From Paracyclopina nana (lineage: Eukaryota > Arthropoda > Copepoda > Cyclopoida > Cyclopettidae): DNA of 64,000 bases. Positions 23,665 through 36,045 of the stretch are shown piece after piece. Both the position numbers and the translations under genes were made by a program. Positions within the stretch are counted from its first letter, which is position 1. The number at the start of each line of letters is the position of its first letter. Below the pieces are notes generated by a model that saw nothing but the letters and a program-made list of their open reading frames with translations, had not been told where the DNA came from and searched no databases. The stretch is from the NCBI GenBank assembly GCA_019096065.1, contig JAGUCH010000006.1, positions 516,001-580,000 on the forward strand, read 5' to 3'.

Positions 23665-24348
23665 TCAACAAAGGGCCCTACCATTAGTGTAACTCCATTT
23701 TTTCACAGGAGATCCTGTGCAGATTGGATCTGAGGACTCTGAGGCTCGAATGGCCTCAGTGTCAGCCTCGATTTTTTCCCATTTGGACTCAGTGGCCAAA
23801 TGTTCTTCCGAAGCACTTCTCCTCAATTCCTCAACCTGGGTGCCAATCTCAGTTGTCACTTTATTCAGCCTGGATGATGCGGCCGCTTTTGGCCTCAACG
23901 GCGAGGCTGGAATATGGCTGTTCACTGTGATTGGCACTGACTCACACGACCTCGCTGAGGTCATCGAGGAGGCCACTGACCTTGGCCTCGGTAATGAGGA
24001 TTTCTTTTTGTTGGGCCTCTCAGCGGCCTCTTCGTCCTCATCTAAAAAGGGGTTTTTACCAACAAGGCCAGTGGCCTTTTTTGGAGGCTGCGGGGCCGGG
24101 GATTTTTTCTTGGCCCTCACTGGAATTTTCGAGGGAGTTTTACTGACATTTTGCTGCAGCTGCTGCTGATCTTCGTCCTCAAGTGAAGGACTCGCGGATG
24201 ACCCGCGATCCGAAGTGACCTCTTGGTCCTTCAGATGACTTTTTATTTTTGTTGTTACTGTGTTGTTGTCCATAATGTTCAGGGATTCCGGACTGTGATA
24301 ATGGATGTAATATTCGTCCGCGTTCTTGATTTCAATCACACTACACAT
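23665..24348 (-). CDS. Unrecognised Lys/Pro/Ser-rich protein with an NPF motif
   Basis: From the ATG at 24348 (MCSVIEIKNADEYYIHYHSP, with A at -3) a 227-codon frame runs to a stop at 23665. A GT donor after SPVKKWSYTNG (about 23,680) could instead lead to further exons. The protein appears cytosolic, with no signal peptide or membrane segment. Visible parts are an acidic-aromatic N-terminus, a QQQLQQ tract, a basic proline-rich segment (KIPVRAKKKSPAPQPPKK), a GKNPFLDEDEE block whose NPF tripeptide is the type bound by EH domains, a Ser/Arg-rich segment, and a C-terminal helical EELRRSASEEHLATESKWEK region. An acceptor at about 24,371 (CATCAG) in phase with the exon at 31501-31663 would allow an upstream exon. 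NPF plus acidic residues recalls MICAL-like and EHBP1 linker regions, but this is a weak hint. Real coding status is supported by its GC-rich composition and by the decayed copy nearby. Confidence 0.55.
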   Translation of the reverse strand: MCSVIEIKNADEYYIHYHSPESLNIMDNNTVTTKIKSHLKDQEVTSDRGSSASPSLEDEDQQQLQQNVSKTPSKIPVRAKKKSPAPQPPKKATGLVGKNPFLDEDEEAAERPNKKKSSLPRPRSVASSMTSARSCESVPITVNSHIPASPLRPKAAASSRLNKVTTEIGTQVEELRRSASEEHLATESKWEKIEADTEAIRASESSDPICTGSPVKKWSYTNGRALC

Positions 24349-24421
24349 TTTATTTGCAATGGTAAGCCATACTGATGACACTTGTTAGTAGCTCAGCAAC
24401 TCACTCACAACTGACTTTGTT

Positions 24422-24475
24422 GGGGTGCGCGCGCGCACGGGCGCACGAAAAGTGCTCAAGCTAGAAGCGCGCACG
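24422..24475. promoter_or_regulatory. CpG-dense GC tract upstream of the gene at 24348
   Basis: GTGCGCGCGCGCACGGGCGC lies about 80 bases upstream of the start codon, followed by further GCGCGCACG. It resembles the tracts at 863-897 and 37066-37082 in position relative to minus-strand starts. A promoter role is inferred. Confidence 0.4.
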
Positions 24476-27400
24476 AAAAATGGACGCAGCTCTAATAGTT
24501 AGGCTTGGCGCTTCTTTTTTTCCAAGCCCAATTTTTTTTGCCTTACAGTTGGGATTTTGTCATGAAACTCAGTTTTTCAATTATTTGGCAGGGTGTGGCA
24601 CAAATTCCTGCTTTTTTGGCATCACCCTTTATTTTTCACTATTTTTGGACGTGCTCTTATTTGCAGCATATTTAGGAATCTAGTTTACGCTTGACCAAAA
24701 ACCCTGATAATTTATTTTGCACTTATCAGGTTTTGAATGGCGGCATTGCTGGCATTTTAGTCTGCGGAAAAGTAAAACTGGCTCATGTTACTGCAGGCCA
24801 ATTAGCCGGAGTGGATCGAAAAAAACCACCACTGCATGATTTGAAAAATCACTCTAGATATTGCAAACGATTTGTAATGGTCATCATTGTACACATCCGG
24901 CTCAGCTGCAAGCACAGCTGACTAAGTTTAACTGCACTCCGGAATAACAACAGGTTTCAAGGAGGTAATTTTTTATGGCTGTTCCTCTTTTGATCCCCCT
25001 TTTTTCCAGCAGCATTTGCCTCCAGGCTACCTTTTATGGCTGAAGATTCTTTTGGTATCAACATCGTCTCAGTTCCCTAGCAGCGATTGTAGGATCGTTT
25101 TTTATATTTGTCGCAAAGACATTGCCAAAGTTTTTCAACTTTGGTTTATTTTGCACTGACTTGTTTTGACCCAGAAGCTAGATTGGTGATGCATCAAAAG
25201 CCAAGCAATTTTCTCTCGTGGCGATTTGACAAAACTTTTGTTGGATTACTTTTAGCGCACACTCTTAAGTCAAAGTCTCAAGGTAAAATCACATCATTTT
25301 TATAGATTCTCTTCCTCAAATCTATGTAGGCATTAATTAGGGCTACTGAAAAGCAAGGTGTACCTAGTTGTCTCTTTCACTTGCCGAATAGCTACATTGT
25401 AGCAGAAACAATTAGCTGTAATGTACTCAGGCCCAAACAATGCCATACTTATTTGCTTTTGACGCAAAGCAATTCCTTTTTAGAAAGATGCGAAGCTGAG
25501 AAACAAACAACCAAGAAGAAAAATTGCTTGGCTTTCTATGCATGTCCAATTTTGCAACAGGGTCAAAACAAGCCACCAACAAACAAACCAAAGTTGGTGA
25601 ACTCAACTTGTGTCAAGTTTACAAATCGCAAAAACTTTTGAACAAATTCTTTATTTTGAACTGGATTTTGTTACCAAAACACGGCACTCAACAAAATGAC
25701 TCTCAACTAAGATGTGATGCTTGAACAATTTGATATCTCACCACATTTATTTTATATGAGCCATAATTATGCCATTAACCACCCTCCTAATAGGCTATTA
25801 TTACAACACCTACACACTATAAGTACCAAAAATACCCTTTGAAATTAACCAAAATTGGCTTTCATTTAGCTTGAAGTGACCCCTAAATGTGTTCAACAGT
25901 TCTTCTCCTGTTGCCAACTGAGAGCAAATGGCCAAAGAGCAATAATTTCAGTTCTGCTTCCAAATTCAGAGGAGCTTTATGGATGAGCTGTTTTAAGTTC
26001 CACATGCACAGGAAATTGTCCAATTTGGCTGTACAAACATGAATTCCAGCTAGGACAAAATGAGGATCAAGCTAAAAAATGCATTTAATTTCAGGAAGGA
26101 GAGGGTGACTTTTTCAGCTTTTTGCTCAGCTGAAAATAGAGCTGCCAGATGTTTACTCAATCTACTACTTGAAGTTTCAGTTAGCACATTGCACATTTTC
26201 AGGCCTTGAGATTATACAGAGCCACCTTTTTTTGTTTCTTATTTGCTCACTGAGGGAAAATCTAGCTTATAGTAACTTGACCACTTTGCTAAGCTACAAG
26301 GCAAGATTGGCTGTCAAATCCTATCAGCAATGTTGTTTCATATGCTCAGCTCTTGTGGAAAAGGGAAACATTTTTCATTTTTGTTAATATTGTGCTATTC
26401 CATGGCAGAACAGCATCAGATTCAAATTCATCTTCATGTGATGAAAATTGATCTCTTGAGATTCATCAGCAAGAGAGATGCTTCTGTTGCATTCTTAGAA
26501 CACAAAGCTAGATGCATTTCCATACTACAAAATTGCAATTCATCCCAAGAAGAAAGTGAAAATGTGAAGTAGTTGCTGATTACACAAGATGAAACTCACT
26601 CAGACATCCACTGATTGTATCTGTTGTTCAGGGGGAAATTTATGGTTATTTAAATGGACTGCTGAGCTCTTAAAAGTTTTGTATTTTTGAGTGCAGAGTG
26701 AAAATTCAAGTTCCATATAATATTGGCAAGCTTTTCAGATAGGCAAACATCCTAGAGCAACATTTGTTAAGCCCACCATTTTTGTGGCAAAAGTGGACTG
26801 GCTTTCAAGGCAATATTCTTCTTGACAAGATGAGGAAGTGAGGTAAGCTCTAGAGAATTAGCAGAATTTGGTGGCATCACAACACCTGAAGTATATGGAA
26901 TCATCACAAAGTTTGAGAGGGAGCTCCAGTTGTCAGCTGCATAATCCTAAAAGCTAATTTTCCGAGTTGGGCTCCTAGATGATAATTTTGGATTTGCTAA
27001 AATATTCAAAGGACAGCCAGAGAAGCCAGAAAGAAGTAAGTTTAAACTTTTCAACATGAAAAGTTAGGCAAAAGTTCTGACTATTAATCCTAGCCAAGCT
27101 AGCCCCATAATGGTTCAACCAGTTTGGCTACTTTTTTTAGTCTTTTTCCTCAGACTCAAGGGCTTAAAAAGAAAGTTTTGTTCTTCGCCTGAAGAGGCAA
27201 AATCTGTGGGCAATCAGCAACAAAGAAAGACTTTTTTGACCTGCCAGTGATTTACTCCAGATTGTGAGCACAAGCCTTTTAAAATCCGATGAGGATTGGA
27301 CAATAATTCACCTGGACTGAAGAAAACTTACCTGGAATTGAGAAAAAAAAGTTTTAAGTAATTGATGGTTCAACAAAGGTAGAAGCAAACCAATTTGGTT

Positions 27401-27610
27401 AAGAGAAAAATCTTGGCTTTTTTAAGGGGGAAATGCATGGTATGCCTTTTTGCAAAATCCTGCAAGAATTCTTGAGGTGATCAATCAAGAGAGATGAAAC
27501 ACATGAGCCTCAATTTTCAAATTGCAAAAAATTCAGAGGCAAAGTATGCTTTTAAAATTGCTTCATGCAAAAGTGAGCTTTAATCCTAATAATATTATCA
27601 GCAGACAACT
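24476..27610. other. Gene-free AT-rich DNA
   Basis: No supported exon on either strand, and no repeat array was seen. If the exon at 31501-31663 belongs to the 24-kb gene, this whole stretch would be intronic. Confidence 0.4.
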
Positions 27611-27654
27611 CTTCTCTTTTGGGGTAACGCAATAATAAAAAGGGGTTACCAGAT
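27611..27654 (+). repeat. Dispersed TTTTGGG.TAACGC repeat, copy 3
   Basis: CTTCTCTTTTGGGGTAACGC is followed by AATAATAAAAAGGGGTTACCAGA. The same order of blocks and the terminal TACCAGA are kept relative to the copy at 9862. Confidence 0.5.
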
Positions 27655-30480
27655 TTGAGCCAAAAATACTTCATTTTTTCACCTTTTCTAGATATTGAGG
27701 TTCATATTTCTCTTTTTTGACAGAAAAAAAAAATATATAGACGTGCTTGTAGAAGCAAAAGTAGCATCCCAGACCATCAACAATTTTCTGAGTAGTTCAA
27801 GATTTTCTCACAGATAAACTATTACATCTTCATGACACACGTATTCTAGTACCATGAGAAAAACGTCTGAAAAGTGTTGATTTACCTTGAAACTGCAACA
27901 ACTGAAGACGCTCAAAAAAGCATGTATTTTATCTGAGAAAAAAAACATAAAACGAAAATGGGAGCTGACATGACAATTGAAATTCTTTTCAGGTAAAATA
28001 AAATAGAGTTTCTCTTACTTCACAATGGAACTTCCTCCTATATGAGGTCAGCTTAATCCAATAAAAAGATTTGCACCATTGTGTGCCAAAAACAGCCACA
28101 TAATACAATTTTGCTTCAAACATGTTTGCAAAAAAAGGAACCAGTCTACAAGGTTTCATTATTTTAATGACAAAAATCACTAATTTTTTAATCTCAGAAA
28201 ACCGTTTTTCTTTCAATCTCTAACTATATATGGATCTTTGTAATGTAAACATGGGGAAATGAAGCTTAGTAAAATGTAGAAGAAGGCGCAAAGAGAATTT
28301 CAAAGACGAAATTGCTTAGATAAAAGAACAAAAAGAAGAAAAGACTCTTTTATTTTTATCACGGGCAAGCTGCAATATGCACTAAAGATGCTTTCTTCAA
28401 GCTTTAAAGTTTAACTAAATAAGCCAAAAAACAACAAATATATCTAATAAATAAAGATTTTCATAATTAGCTATTCTTTGAATTTTTATTAATTTTTTCC
28501 TCAATTCCTTCCTTTTATTTTTTAATTTCAAAATGTCAGATAATTCATTGAATTTGCCAAATCCACATTTTTTCATGAGTTTACAAATGTTCTAAAAATA
28601 AGTCATCAAAATAGACACAATTTCGAAGGTAATGACGTCAAGTCGAGGTTGCGTGATATCTCATAAAATATTGCGCTCCACTGACATTTTCATCATTGAT
28701 AAATGAACTTCTAAACTTTTTTGTATTATCTCTATATGACTCAGGGAAAGAGCCTAAATTCTTGCAATAAATGGCTTCTTTACTTTTTGCACTAGTGGCA
28801 ATTTTTGCACAAATGAGGCAGTACAGAATAATAAAGCTACTAAAAGTAGAAAGTTTGCCTCAATAGCTAAATAGAGATGTAGGGAAAAATTATGGCAGGA
28901 TGTGGGGCAGGGAACAAAAAAAATAATTTTCAGCATAAAATCCACAACTGCAATCAAGCTCAGCTCTACTAAGAGAAAAGTTCCAGAAAATTATTTGCAG
29001 TGCAATGCCACAAATCCCCTTAATTTATGCTGGCTCTTTTTTGCAGCCACTGAAACAAAATCAACTCAGGCTTGAAAAAATTAATATAAATTAGGTATGG
29101 ATAAAAACATCTCTAGCTCTGATTGATGATGACTCAGCACAAATTGCTGTTATGATGATGCTGAGCAAAAACAAGCAAAGCACTCGTGGAAAATTAGTAA
29201 AAGACCATCTGATGTCAATTTTCCCTAAAGGGAATTTGTGCATGATTAATGATGCCACAATTGAGTATGAAAACTGAATTGCATTCAGCAGAGCAAGGTC
29301 ATTAAAGAAACTCAGCAGAAATGGGCGTAAGATATTTTTTTCCTTTGAATGGCAGACTTCACTCTAGTTAGCATATACTAGTCTTGGCAATAAAGGGTGA
29401 CCCATAAAAATTGACCCCATTGGAGCTTCATTTTTATGAGCCACATAAAAAATCAAGCATGATTTTATTTTCAGCTGATGTAACTTTGGAGCAGCTCACA
29501 TGTGGAATTTGCTCTTCAAATTGCTCAAATTGAGCCAATTTAAGTCAAAATGGAAATTTCACACTCTTAGCCCTGAAGCAGCTGAGGAATTGTGCAAGTT
29601 TTAACAAATTTGCTCCTGCTGCTCTATAAATATAAAGAGAGAGTGATTCATAAAAAATCAAACTTTTCATCACAGCTAATTTCATCAGCTAAGCTTCAAT
29701 CATGTTTGCAACTGGATTTGATAATGGTATTTTTTGCAATGCAATGTCTGCTTTTTTGTGAATCACACTCTAGAGAGCAAAATGGCATGAAATGAATTTC
29801 CTCCCACCAATCCTCAAAAGGAGATGAAGAAGGTCAATCAAATGATGATTTTCTTCTCTCTCTCTCCCTCTTCTATAAATGCAAATGAATTTCTTGGAGT
29901 GACATGAAGTCTGACCTTTTTTGGACAAGAGTGAGAGTTATTGGGCTTCTGAATTATTAGAGACCCACTGCTGGGAAAACTAACAAAAATCCAAAAGGAC
30001 ATGCCATACACTCAAAGTTGCTCACTACATAGCATTTTTATTTCTAGGGTTGGGCATTTAATTTAATTTTTCAAGGCAAAAAAGGCTGCTAATTTTTTCA
30101 TGCTTCAAGCACTAAAATGGCTAAAAAATAGAGTGAATTTTTTATTGCTAGATATTGCCAGTGCACGAATAGATTCCACAAATTATTCAAAAGGCTGACA
30201 ATTTTCCTGTGAGGTGAAAATCGTGAAGATTTTTTTGCACCTCGAAAATATTCAAGAATGCTGAGAGCATCAAGCAGTCCATCAGTCATTGCTTTGTGCT
30301 TTTCGTCTCTTTTTCACTTTCTCAGCTAAATATGGTCAAAATCCCTGACAGAATATCTTGTAAGTCTCCTTAGCATAATTCAAAATCAGCAATTCACAAG
30401 TTTCCCTACTTGGGCATGTAATCTGAATCAAATGTTTACCGAGCATTAAAATAAGCTACCACTCGCTTAATTTCAGCTAT
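27655..30480. other. Gene-free AT-rich DNA
   Basis: No supported exon. A short (CT)n run lies near 29,854. Nothing else was recognised. Confidence 0.4.
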
Positions 30481-30484
30481 AGAC

Positions 30485-31400
30485 TGGTTCAGTCTCTCAG
30501 CATTACTCAGACTCAGTAGAAATCCATAACCAATGTGATTCCACTTCAGAGTGATTCAGTTCTAGTGTCATTCGGTCTCTGCCCAATACAGTCAACTGTA
30601 TCAGTGTTGTTAAGTCTTATTCAGTCTATTAAAGTATAATACACTTTCAGCTAGGAATTTCAGTCTAATTCAGTATTTTTGAGTCTCAGTCATTTTTATT
30701 CAGTATTCTGTATTATTTGGACTTGTACAGAAATATTCTGTCTCATTAGGTATTTTTCAGTCTCAGTTTGTATTATTCAGTCTCAGTTAGCCAGAGTCAC
30801 TATCAATCAGTGGCATTCAGTAATATTCAGTCTAATTCAGACATATTCAGTCTTGATCAGTAATATTCAGTCTCATCCAGTCTTATTGAGTCTTGATCAG
30901 TTGTGTTCAGTCTTATTTAGTATTGATCAGTCTGATTCAGTATTGATCAGTATGTTTCAGTATTGATCAGTCTGATTCAGTATTGATCAGTATGTTTCAG
31001 TATTGATCAGTCTGATTCAGTATTGATTAGTCTGATTCAGTATTGATTAGTCTGATTCAGTATTGATTAGTCTGATTCAGTATTGATCAGTCTGATTCAG
31101 TATTGATCAGTCTGATTCAGTATTGATCAGTCTGATTCAGTATTGATCAGTCTGATTCAGTATAGGTCAGTCTGATTCAGTATTAATCCAGCTCAGATTA
31201 GAAGTCACCAATTCAGTATTAATCAGCATTATTCAGTCTCAGTCAGTGTTATTCAGTCTAATTCAGCGTCAATCAGCTTGATTCAGTCACATTCAATCTC
31301 AATTGAATTAAGGAATTCTAAGTTTCAGCCACATTCAGCATCAATTTCAGTCTCTTTGACTCTCTGTCACATTCAGCTTTCAGTCTCATTCAGTCATCAT
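30485..31400. repeat. Degenerate minisatellite, TTCAGTCTGATTCAGTATTGA-type unit
   Basis: Repeats of (A/T)TTCAGT with the 24-base unit TCAGTCTGATTCAGTATTGA fill the interval. They are nearly perfect at about 30,960-31,160 and degenerate at both edges, the usual pattern of a young core between old flanks. The unit is close to the complement of the unit at 32.9-33.9 kb (CTCAGTTTGACTCAGT versus TTCAGTCTGATTCAGT), so the two arrays look like inverted relatives. Confidence 0.85.
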
Positions 31401-31500
31401 GGCAATTAGCTACAAACCAAGTTGATCTAGGCTCACTTCAATTACAATTTCAGTCCGAATAAGTCCTCAGCCTTAATGATAGGGAAAAACATCAGCTAAC

Positions 31501-31663
31501 CTGTTTCAGTCTCATCTTTTTGTTGCTCTTTTTCCTGGCTGTTCAAGTTGGCAGCCAAAGCTTCCAATTTTCGCATGTCCTCATCATCACACTGGCCAAC
31601 AGCTTCATCACTGTCAGCAACCACAAAAATCATTGGCTCACCCTGCGTCATCTCAAAGACCAT
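31501..31663 (-). CDS. Possible coding exon, unrecognised product
   Basis: From a well-placed ATG at 31663 (AAGCCATGG) the frame reads MVFEMTQGEPMIFVVADSDE, then an acidic-helical AVGQCDDEDMRKLEALAANL continuing to KDETETG. It ends at a donor G|GTTAGC at 31501 in phase 1 (54 codons plus one base). Codon composition looks coding and stands out from the minisatellites on both sides. The phase matches an acceptor at about 24,371, so this may be the 5' exon of the 24-kb gene across a 7-kb intron. No family was recognised. Confidence 0.35.
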
Positions 31664-32879
31664 GGCTTACATTTTGCTCTCAGCTGAAATCTACCACAGT
31701 GGCCTTCTTCACCAGCTGAGAGTCCTCACTACACTGAGATGCCAACCTCATAGAGGATGTCCCGAAAAATCCCACACTCAGACACTTGGAAGGGTGAGCC
31801 AAAAATAATGGGCCACACATGCAGTTTTTCTCCTGGCACAAAATGGAATCATGTCACAAGAAATCCTGATTGGTAAACGTGATGACTTTTTTGCTTCAAG
31901 CCAAAAAGTAAAGATATTACCCAGGAATTGAATAATATTTAGTATGAGGAGGCAATTTTGAAATGTGAAATTTGCATGGCTATTTTGCTATTGATTGAAG
32001 CAAAAAAATATCGTGAAACCACAACATGGTAAAACCACCTGAATGGAATTTCACGCACGTCTAGCAGAATATATTCAGGTCGCACAATAGCAATTCAGTT
32101 CAATGAGCGTAGAAAATCAAGATGATTGACAAATCTTGATATACAATGTGAGCACCTCAAAAGCTTCGACATGACTGAAGAAAAACTACTGAAAGTTTGC
32201 TATTACACTCCTATATAGCGCACTGTGGGGATGCAAAGGCTCTAAAAAATACATACATTTTTCGACTGCAAAGTATCTCAGTGAATTTTAAAGGCTGAAA
32301 ATCCATTTGACAAAGGTGCGTTTTTGGAGGCTTTCGGCCCAGTGTGGCAGAAATGTAGACTTGGCGCTAAAGACACCTACGCTGGCCAGAGATGCGCAAA
32401 ATTGCGACAATCAAGGACACATGCCCATAAGTGCATAAAAAAGACATTCAAATTAATTTGCTGCGCGACAATAAAAACGTGATATGCTAGTGCATACATA
32501 ATAAAAAATTGGAGGGCAGAGAGATTTATTGCCTTCAATTAAAATTATCCAAAAAGGTATAAAAAGGGGAAAATAATATAATGAAAATAATTAAGCTTTT
32601 GTAAGTCGTCTTGTGGCTGATGCTCATCTCTTTTCAGCTTAAAGGGCTTCGAAGGAAACCAGGCTCGATTCCAACATATCCTACACACTTGAGAGCGCAA
32701 CCGCGCGGTTTTTAAGAGTAGGGCTATGACGAAGAAGAAGCCATTGAGAGCCACAAAACTCTTCCCAAACGGGATGACTATTGAAGAAAGAGTTGAGAAG
32801 CAGAACTAATTGAAAGTGAGCTAACAAGGACTCATCTATTTTTACAATGCCACAAAATCGAACTGAAACTTGAGTCTAA
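31664..32879. other. Gene-free DNA between two related minisatellites
   Basis: No further exon was supported. CACTGTG-type words occur near 31693, 32220 and 32338. Confidence 0.4.
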
Positions 32880-33870
32880 TTTAGATTATTTGGGCTAAGA
32901 GCTGAGTTCGGCCATGGAGACTGAGATCAACTGAAGCAGAGTCAAGCTGAGACTTAGTCACACTGAGACAGGGTCAAGCTGAGAGAGAATCAAGCTGAGG
33001 CAGTGTCAGGCTGAGAAACAGCAAAGCTCAGAGCGAGTCAAGCTCAGATTAAGTCAAGCTGAGACTGAGTCTGTTTAGACCTAGTTGCACTGTGACTGTG
33101 TTGCACTGAAATTGAGTTGCAATGAAACTTAGTAAAACTGAGATTGAGTTGAACTGAGACTGACTCAAATTAAGACTGACCCAAACGTACACTCAGTCAA
33201 GCTGAGACTGACCCAAACATACACTCAGTCAAACTGAGACTGACCCAAACATAGACTCAGTCAAACTGAGACTGAGTCAAACTGAGACTGAGTCGCACTG
33301 AGACTGATTCAAACTGAGACTGATTCAATCTGAAACTGATTCAAACTGTGACTGAGTCAAACTGAGATTGAGACAAACTGAGACTGACCCAAACATAGAC
33401 TCAGTCAAACTGAGACTGACCCAAACATAGACTCAGTCAAACTGAGACTCAGTCAAACTGAGACTCAGTCAAACTGAGACTCAGTCAAACTGAGACTCAG
33501 TCAAACTGAGACTCAGTCAAACTGAGACTCAGTCAAACTGAGACTCAGTCAAACTGAGACTGAGTCAAACTGAGACTGAGTCAAACTGAGACTGAGTCAA
33601 ACTGAGACTGAGTCACAATGAGATTGAGTTACAATGAGTTAAACCGAGTCTGAGTAAAACTGTGACTTAGTTACACTGAGACTAAGTTAAACCGAGTCTG
33701 AGTCAATCTGATTAGAATCCATACTGAGAGTGACTTACGCTGAGACCGAGTAAAATTGAGACTGCTTCACACAGAGACTGAGCTGGCAAAGAGCCAAATC
33801 AGAGCCATACTAGGACAGAGTCAAACTAAGATAGAGTGAAACCAGGCTATTTCTCAGTTAAGTTCGATGT
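32880..33870. repeat. Degenerate minisatellite, GAGTCAAACTGAGACT unit
   Basis: The unit AGTCAAACTGAGACTGAG (about 18 bases) is repeated throughout, with a homogeneous core of GAGACTCAGTCAAACT around 33,430-33,600 and a variant ACTGACCCAAACATAGACTC subfamily. Every unit reads out of frame or with stops, so it is non-coding. It is related in inverted sense to the 30.5-31.4 kb array. Confidence 0.85.
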
Positions 33871-35250
33871 TAGGCTAGGTATGACAGCTCTTTTTTTCCA
33901 GTCACATCGCAGTAATTAGTGAAGAAAATTGAGCCTACAGCTACAAGCGACAATTTTACTGTGACAAAATTCAGCAATTTGGCGTAGCAGGAGAAAATAA
34001 TGTGCGGAAACCAATGCACACAGAAAAGAAGATATTGTGAAATCTTAAGCAAATTTCGGGGAGTGAATTTTGTCCTTTCACGAACTTTTCATGCCTCATT
34101 ATATCATTTGGTCAACACCTTTCATGTCGGAATCTTTTTGAGCAAATCTCAGCAAAGATGTGCTCAAAGGTCAATGCCAAACTAAGTGAAAAAATCTTGC
34201 CAATTTTAGGATGAAAAACCTAATTTTGATGGCTAAAAGTACACCTAATAGTGTTCACACATTTTCCAGTCTCCTTGATCCTCTTTCCTAATTAAGATTT
34301 CAGCAGAAAAACCACTGAGCTGAGGTGAATTAATCAGCTTTTGCAGTAATCCTCACCTGAAGTGGATTTCCATGTGAGTAATTAAGATAAATACTTTTGT
34401 CTATAATTACCCAAGTAGCCAAGCCTTAGGTTAACAAAGCCATATGCTCAGTTTTTGAATGCTAGTCCTACTTGCCTATATTCAAAGGGAAATTGACAAG
34501 CGTATTAATGAAGTCTTGCGCAAAACTTTTCCTAATTAACATAAGATTCCAAGAATGCTGAGAAAACTTGAGGTGACTCAGTTCTACTGTTTGCAAAAGA
34601 TTTTCGAGTCAGCTGATTGAGCACAGTGAAATGTGCACTGGAATTATCCTGACAAGCCAATCAATCAAAGGTGAGATGAATTGGTCAGCAAAAATGGGAA
34701 TTTCATGACTATGACAGCTTGAATGATGGGGAAATTCAATGACCATTGAGCCATCATTACACACAAATTAAGAATAATGGGCAATTATAATACCTTTCAA
34801 AATCTAGGTTTTTATTAAGCTGGAATATCATTAAAACTAGTTTGGGCTTAAAATAAATGCACTTCCATTGGATTTCTTATTTGCAAAGAGTTGATAAAAA
34901 ACAGGCCAAAGAGTAATTGCAAAACAAGAGGCCTGAAATATTGAAACTGACACTTTTGATAATTAACTAGTTTGTGTATGCTGTAATGCGTAGGAATGGT
35001 ATTTGAGAAAGCTTTGAGGAAATCAAAAAAGCAACGTGTGTTTTCTAGATTTGATTGCATAAAAAGCATATATGTAAAGTTAGTGCAAGTGAGCCTAGCG
35101 AGATCGAGGATCAGCTCACTAAGTTCAACATAAGGTAAATAAATAAATCAGCAAATTCGAGCCTTTTTGTAAAAAAAAAAATCACTAGATATTGGCAACA
35201 GAGCCTAAAACTAATTATGTATCAATTTCAATAGCAACTACACTTTCGCA
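33871..35250. other. Gene-free AT-rich DNA
   Basis: No supported exon or repeat array on either strand. Confidence 0.4.
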
Positions 35251-35394
35251 AATTTGTTGACTTATCTGAGAGAATGTACAGCTAGAATTCAGCAAATAAT
35301 TCAGCCTAGGCAAAATCAAAGGACTGTTTACCAAACATTTGCTAAGCATCAGAACTTAAAGCAAAAACTTAGCCAAGTTCTGATAACAGGTCTA

Positions 35395-35965
35395 AAACTA
35401 AGACTCAGCATAGAACTCAGCAAAGAGCTCAGCAAAAGAATGCAGTAAAGAGCTCAGCAAAGAACTCAGCAAAGACCTTAGCCAAGGCAAAGACTTCAAC
35501 CAAGAACAAAGCCAGGACCTCAATACTCAGCCAAGTACTCAGCTAAGACCTCAATTCCACGAACTGAGCCAGCATCTCAACAAAAATTGCTACCAAATAC
35601 TCAACCAACAACTCAGCTATCATTTCTGCAAAGAATGCTACCAAGTATTCTGCTAATAACTCAGCCAAGAACTCAGTCAAGATCTCAGCCAAGATCTCAG
35701 CCAAGAACTCAGCGAAGAACTCAGTCAAGATCTTAGCAAAGAACTCAGCCAAGACCTCAGCAAAGAACTTAGCCAAGACCTCAGCCAAGACCTCAGCCAA
35801 GAACTCAGCCAAGGCTTCAGCCAAGACTTCAACCACGAACTAAGCCAAGACCTGAATGCTCAGCAAAGTGCTCAGCCAAGAACTGAGCCAGCATCTCTGC
35901 AAAGAATGCAACCAAGTACTCTGCAAAGAACTCAGCCAAGAACTCATTCAGGAACAAAGCCGAGT
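35395..35965. repeat. Minisatellite, AACTCAGCCAAG 12-bp unit
   Basis: The 12-base unit AACTCAGCCAAG/AACTCAGCAAAG recurs with substitutions. Because the unit is a multiple of three, the minus strand gives a low-complexity open frame of the type LAEVLAEFFAE, which is not considered a gene. The array lies just downstream of the donor of the MAGI-like exon, so it is probably intronic. Confidence 0.8.
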
Positions 35966-36045
35966 CATAAGATCGCACAGCCTCGTAAATTAGTCGACCT
36001 TAAACATGCTCATAAGGCAGAAATTCAAAAGATCTGGATGCCTAC

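Noticed and set aside
23717-24169. Plus-strand frame of 150 codons opposite the NPF-containing gene
   Set aside because: Antisense shadow of the minus-strand coding frame in GC-rich sequence.
35543-35836. Minus-strand open frame of LAEVLAEFFAE repeats
   Set aside because: It is the translation of the 12-base AACTCAGCCAAG minisatellite. The frame is open only because the unit is a multiple of three.
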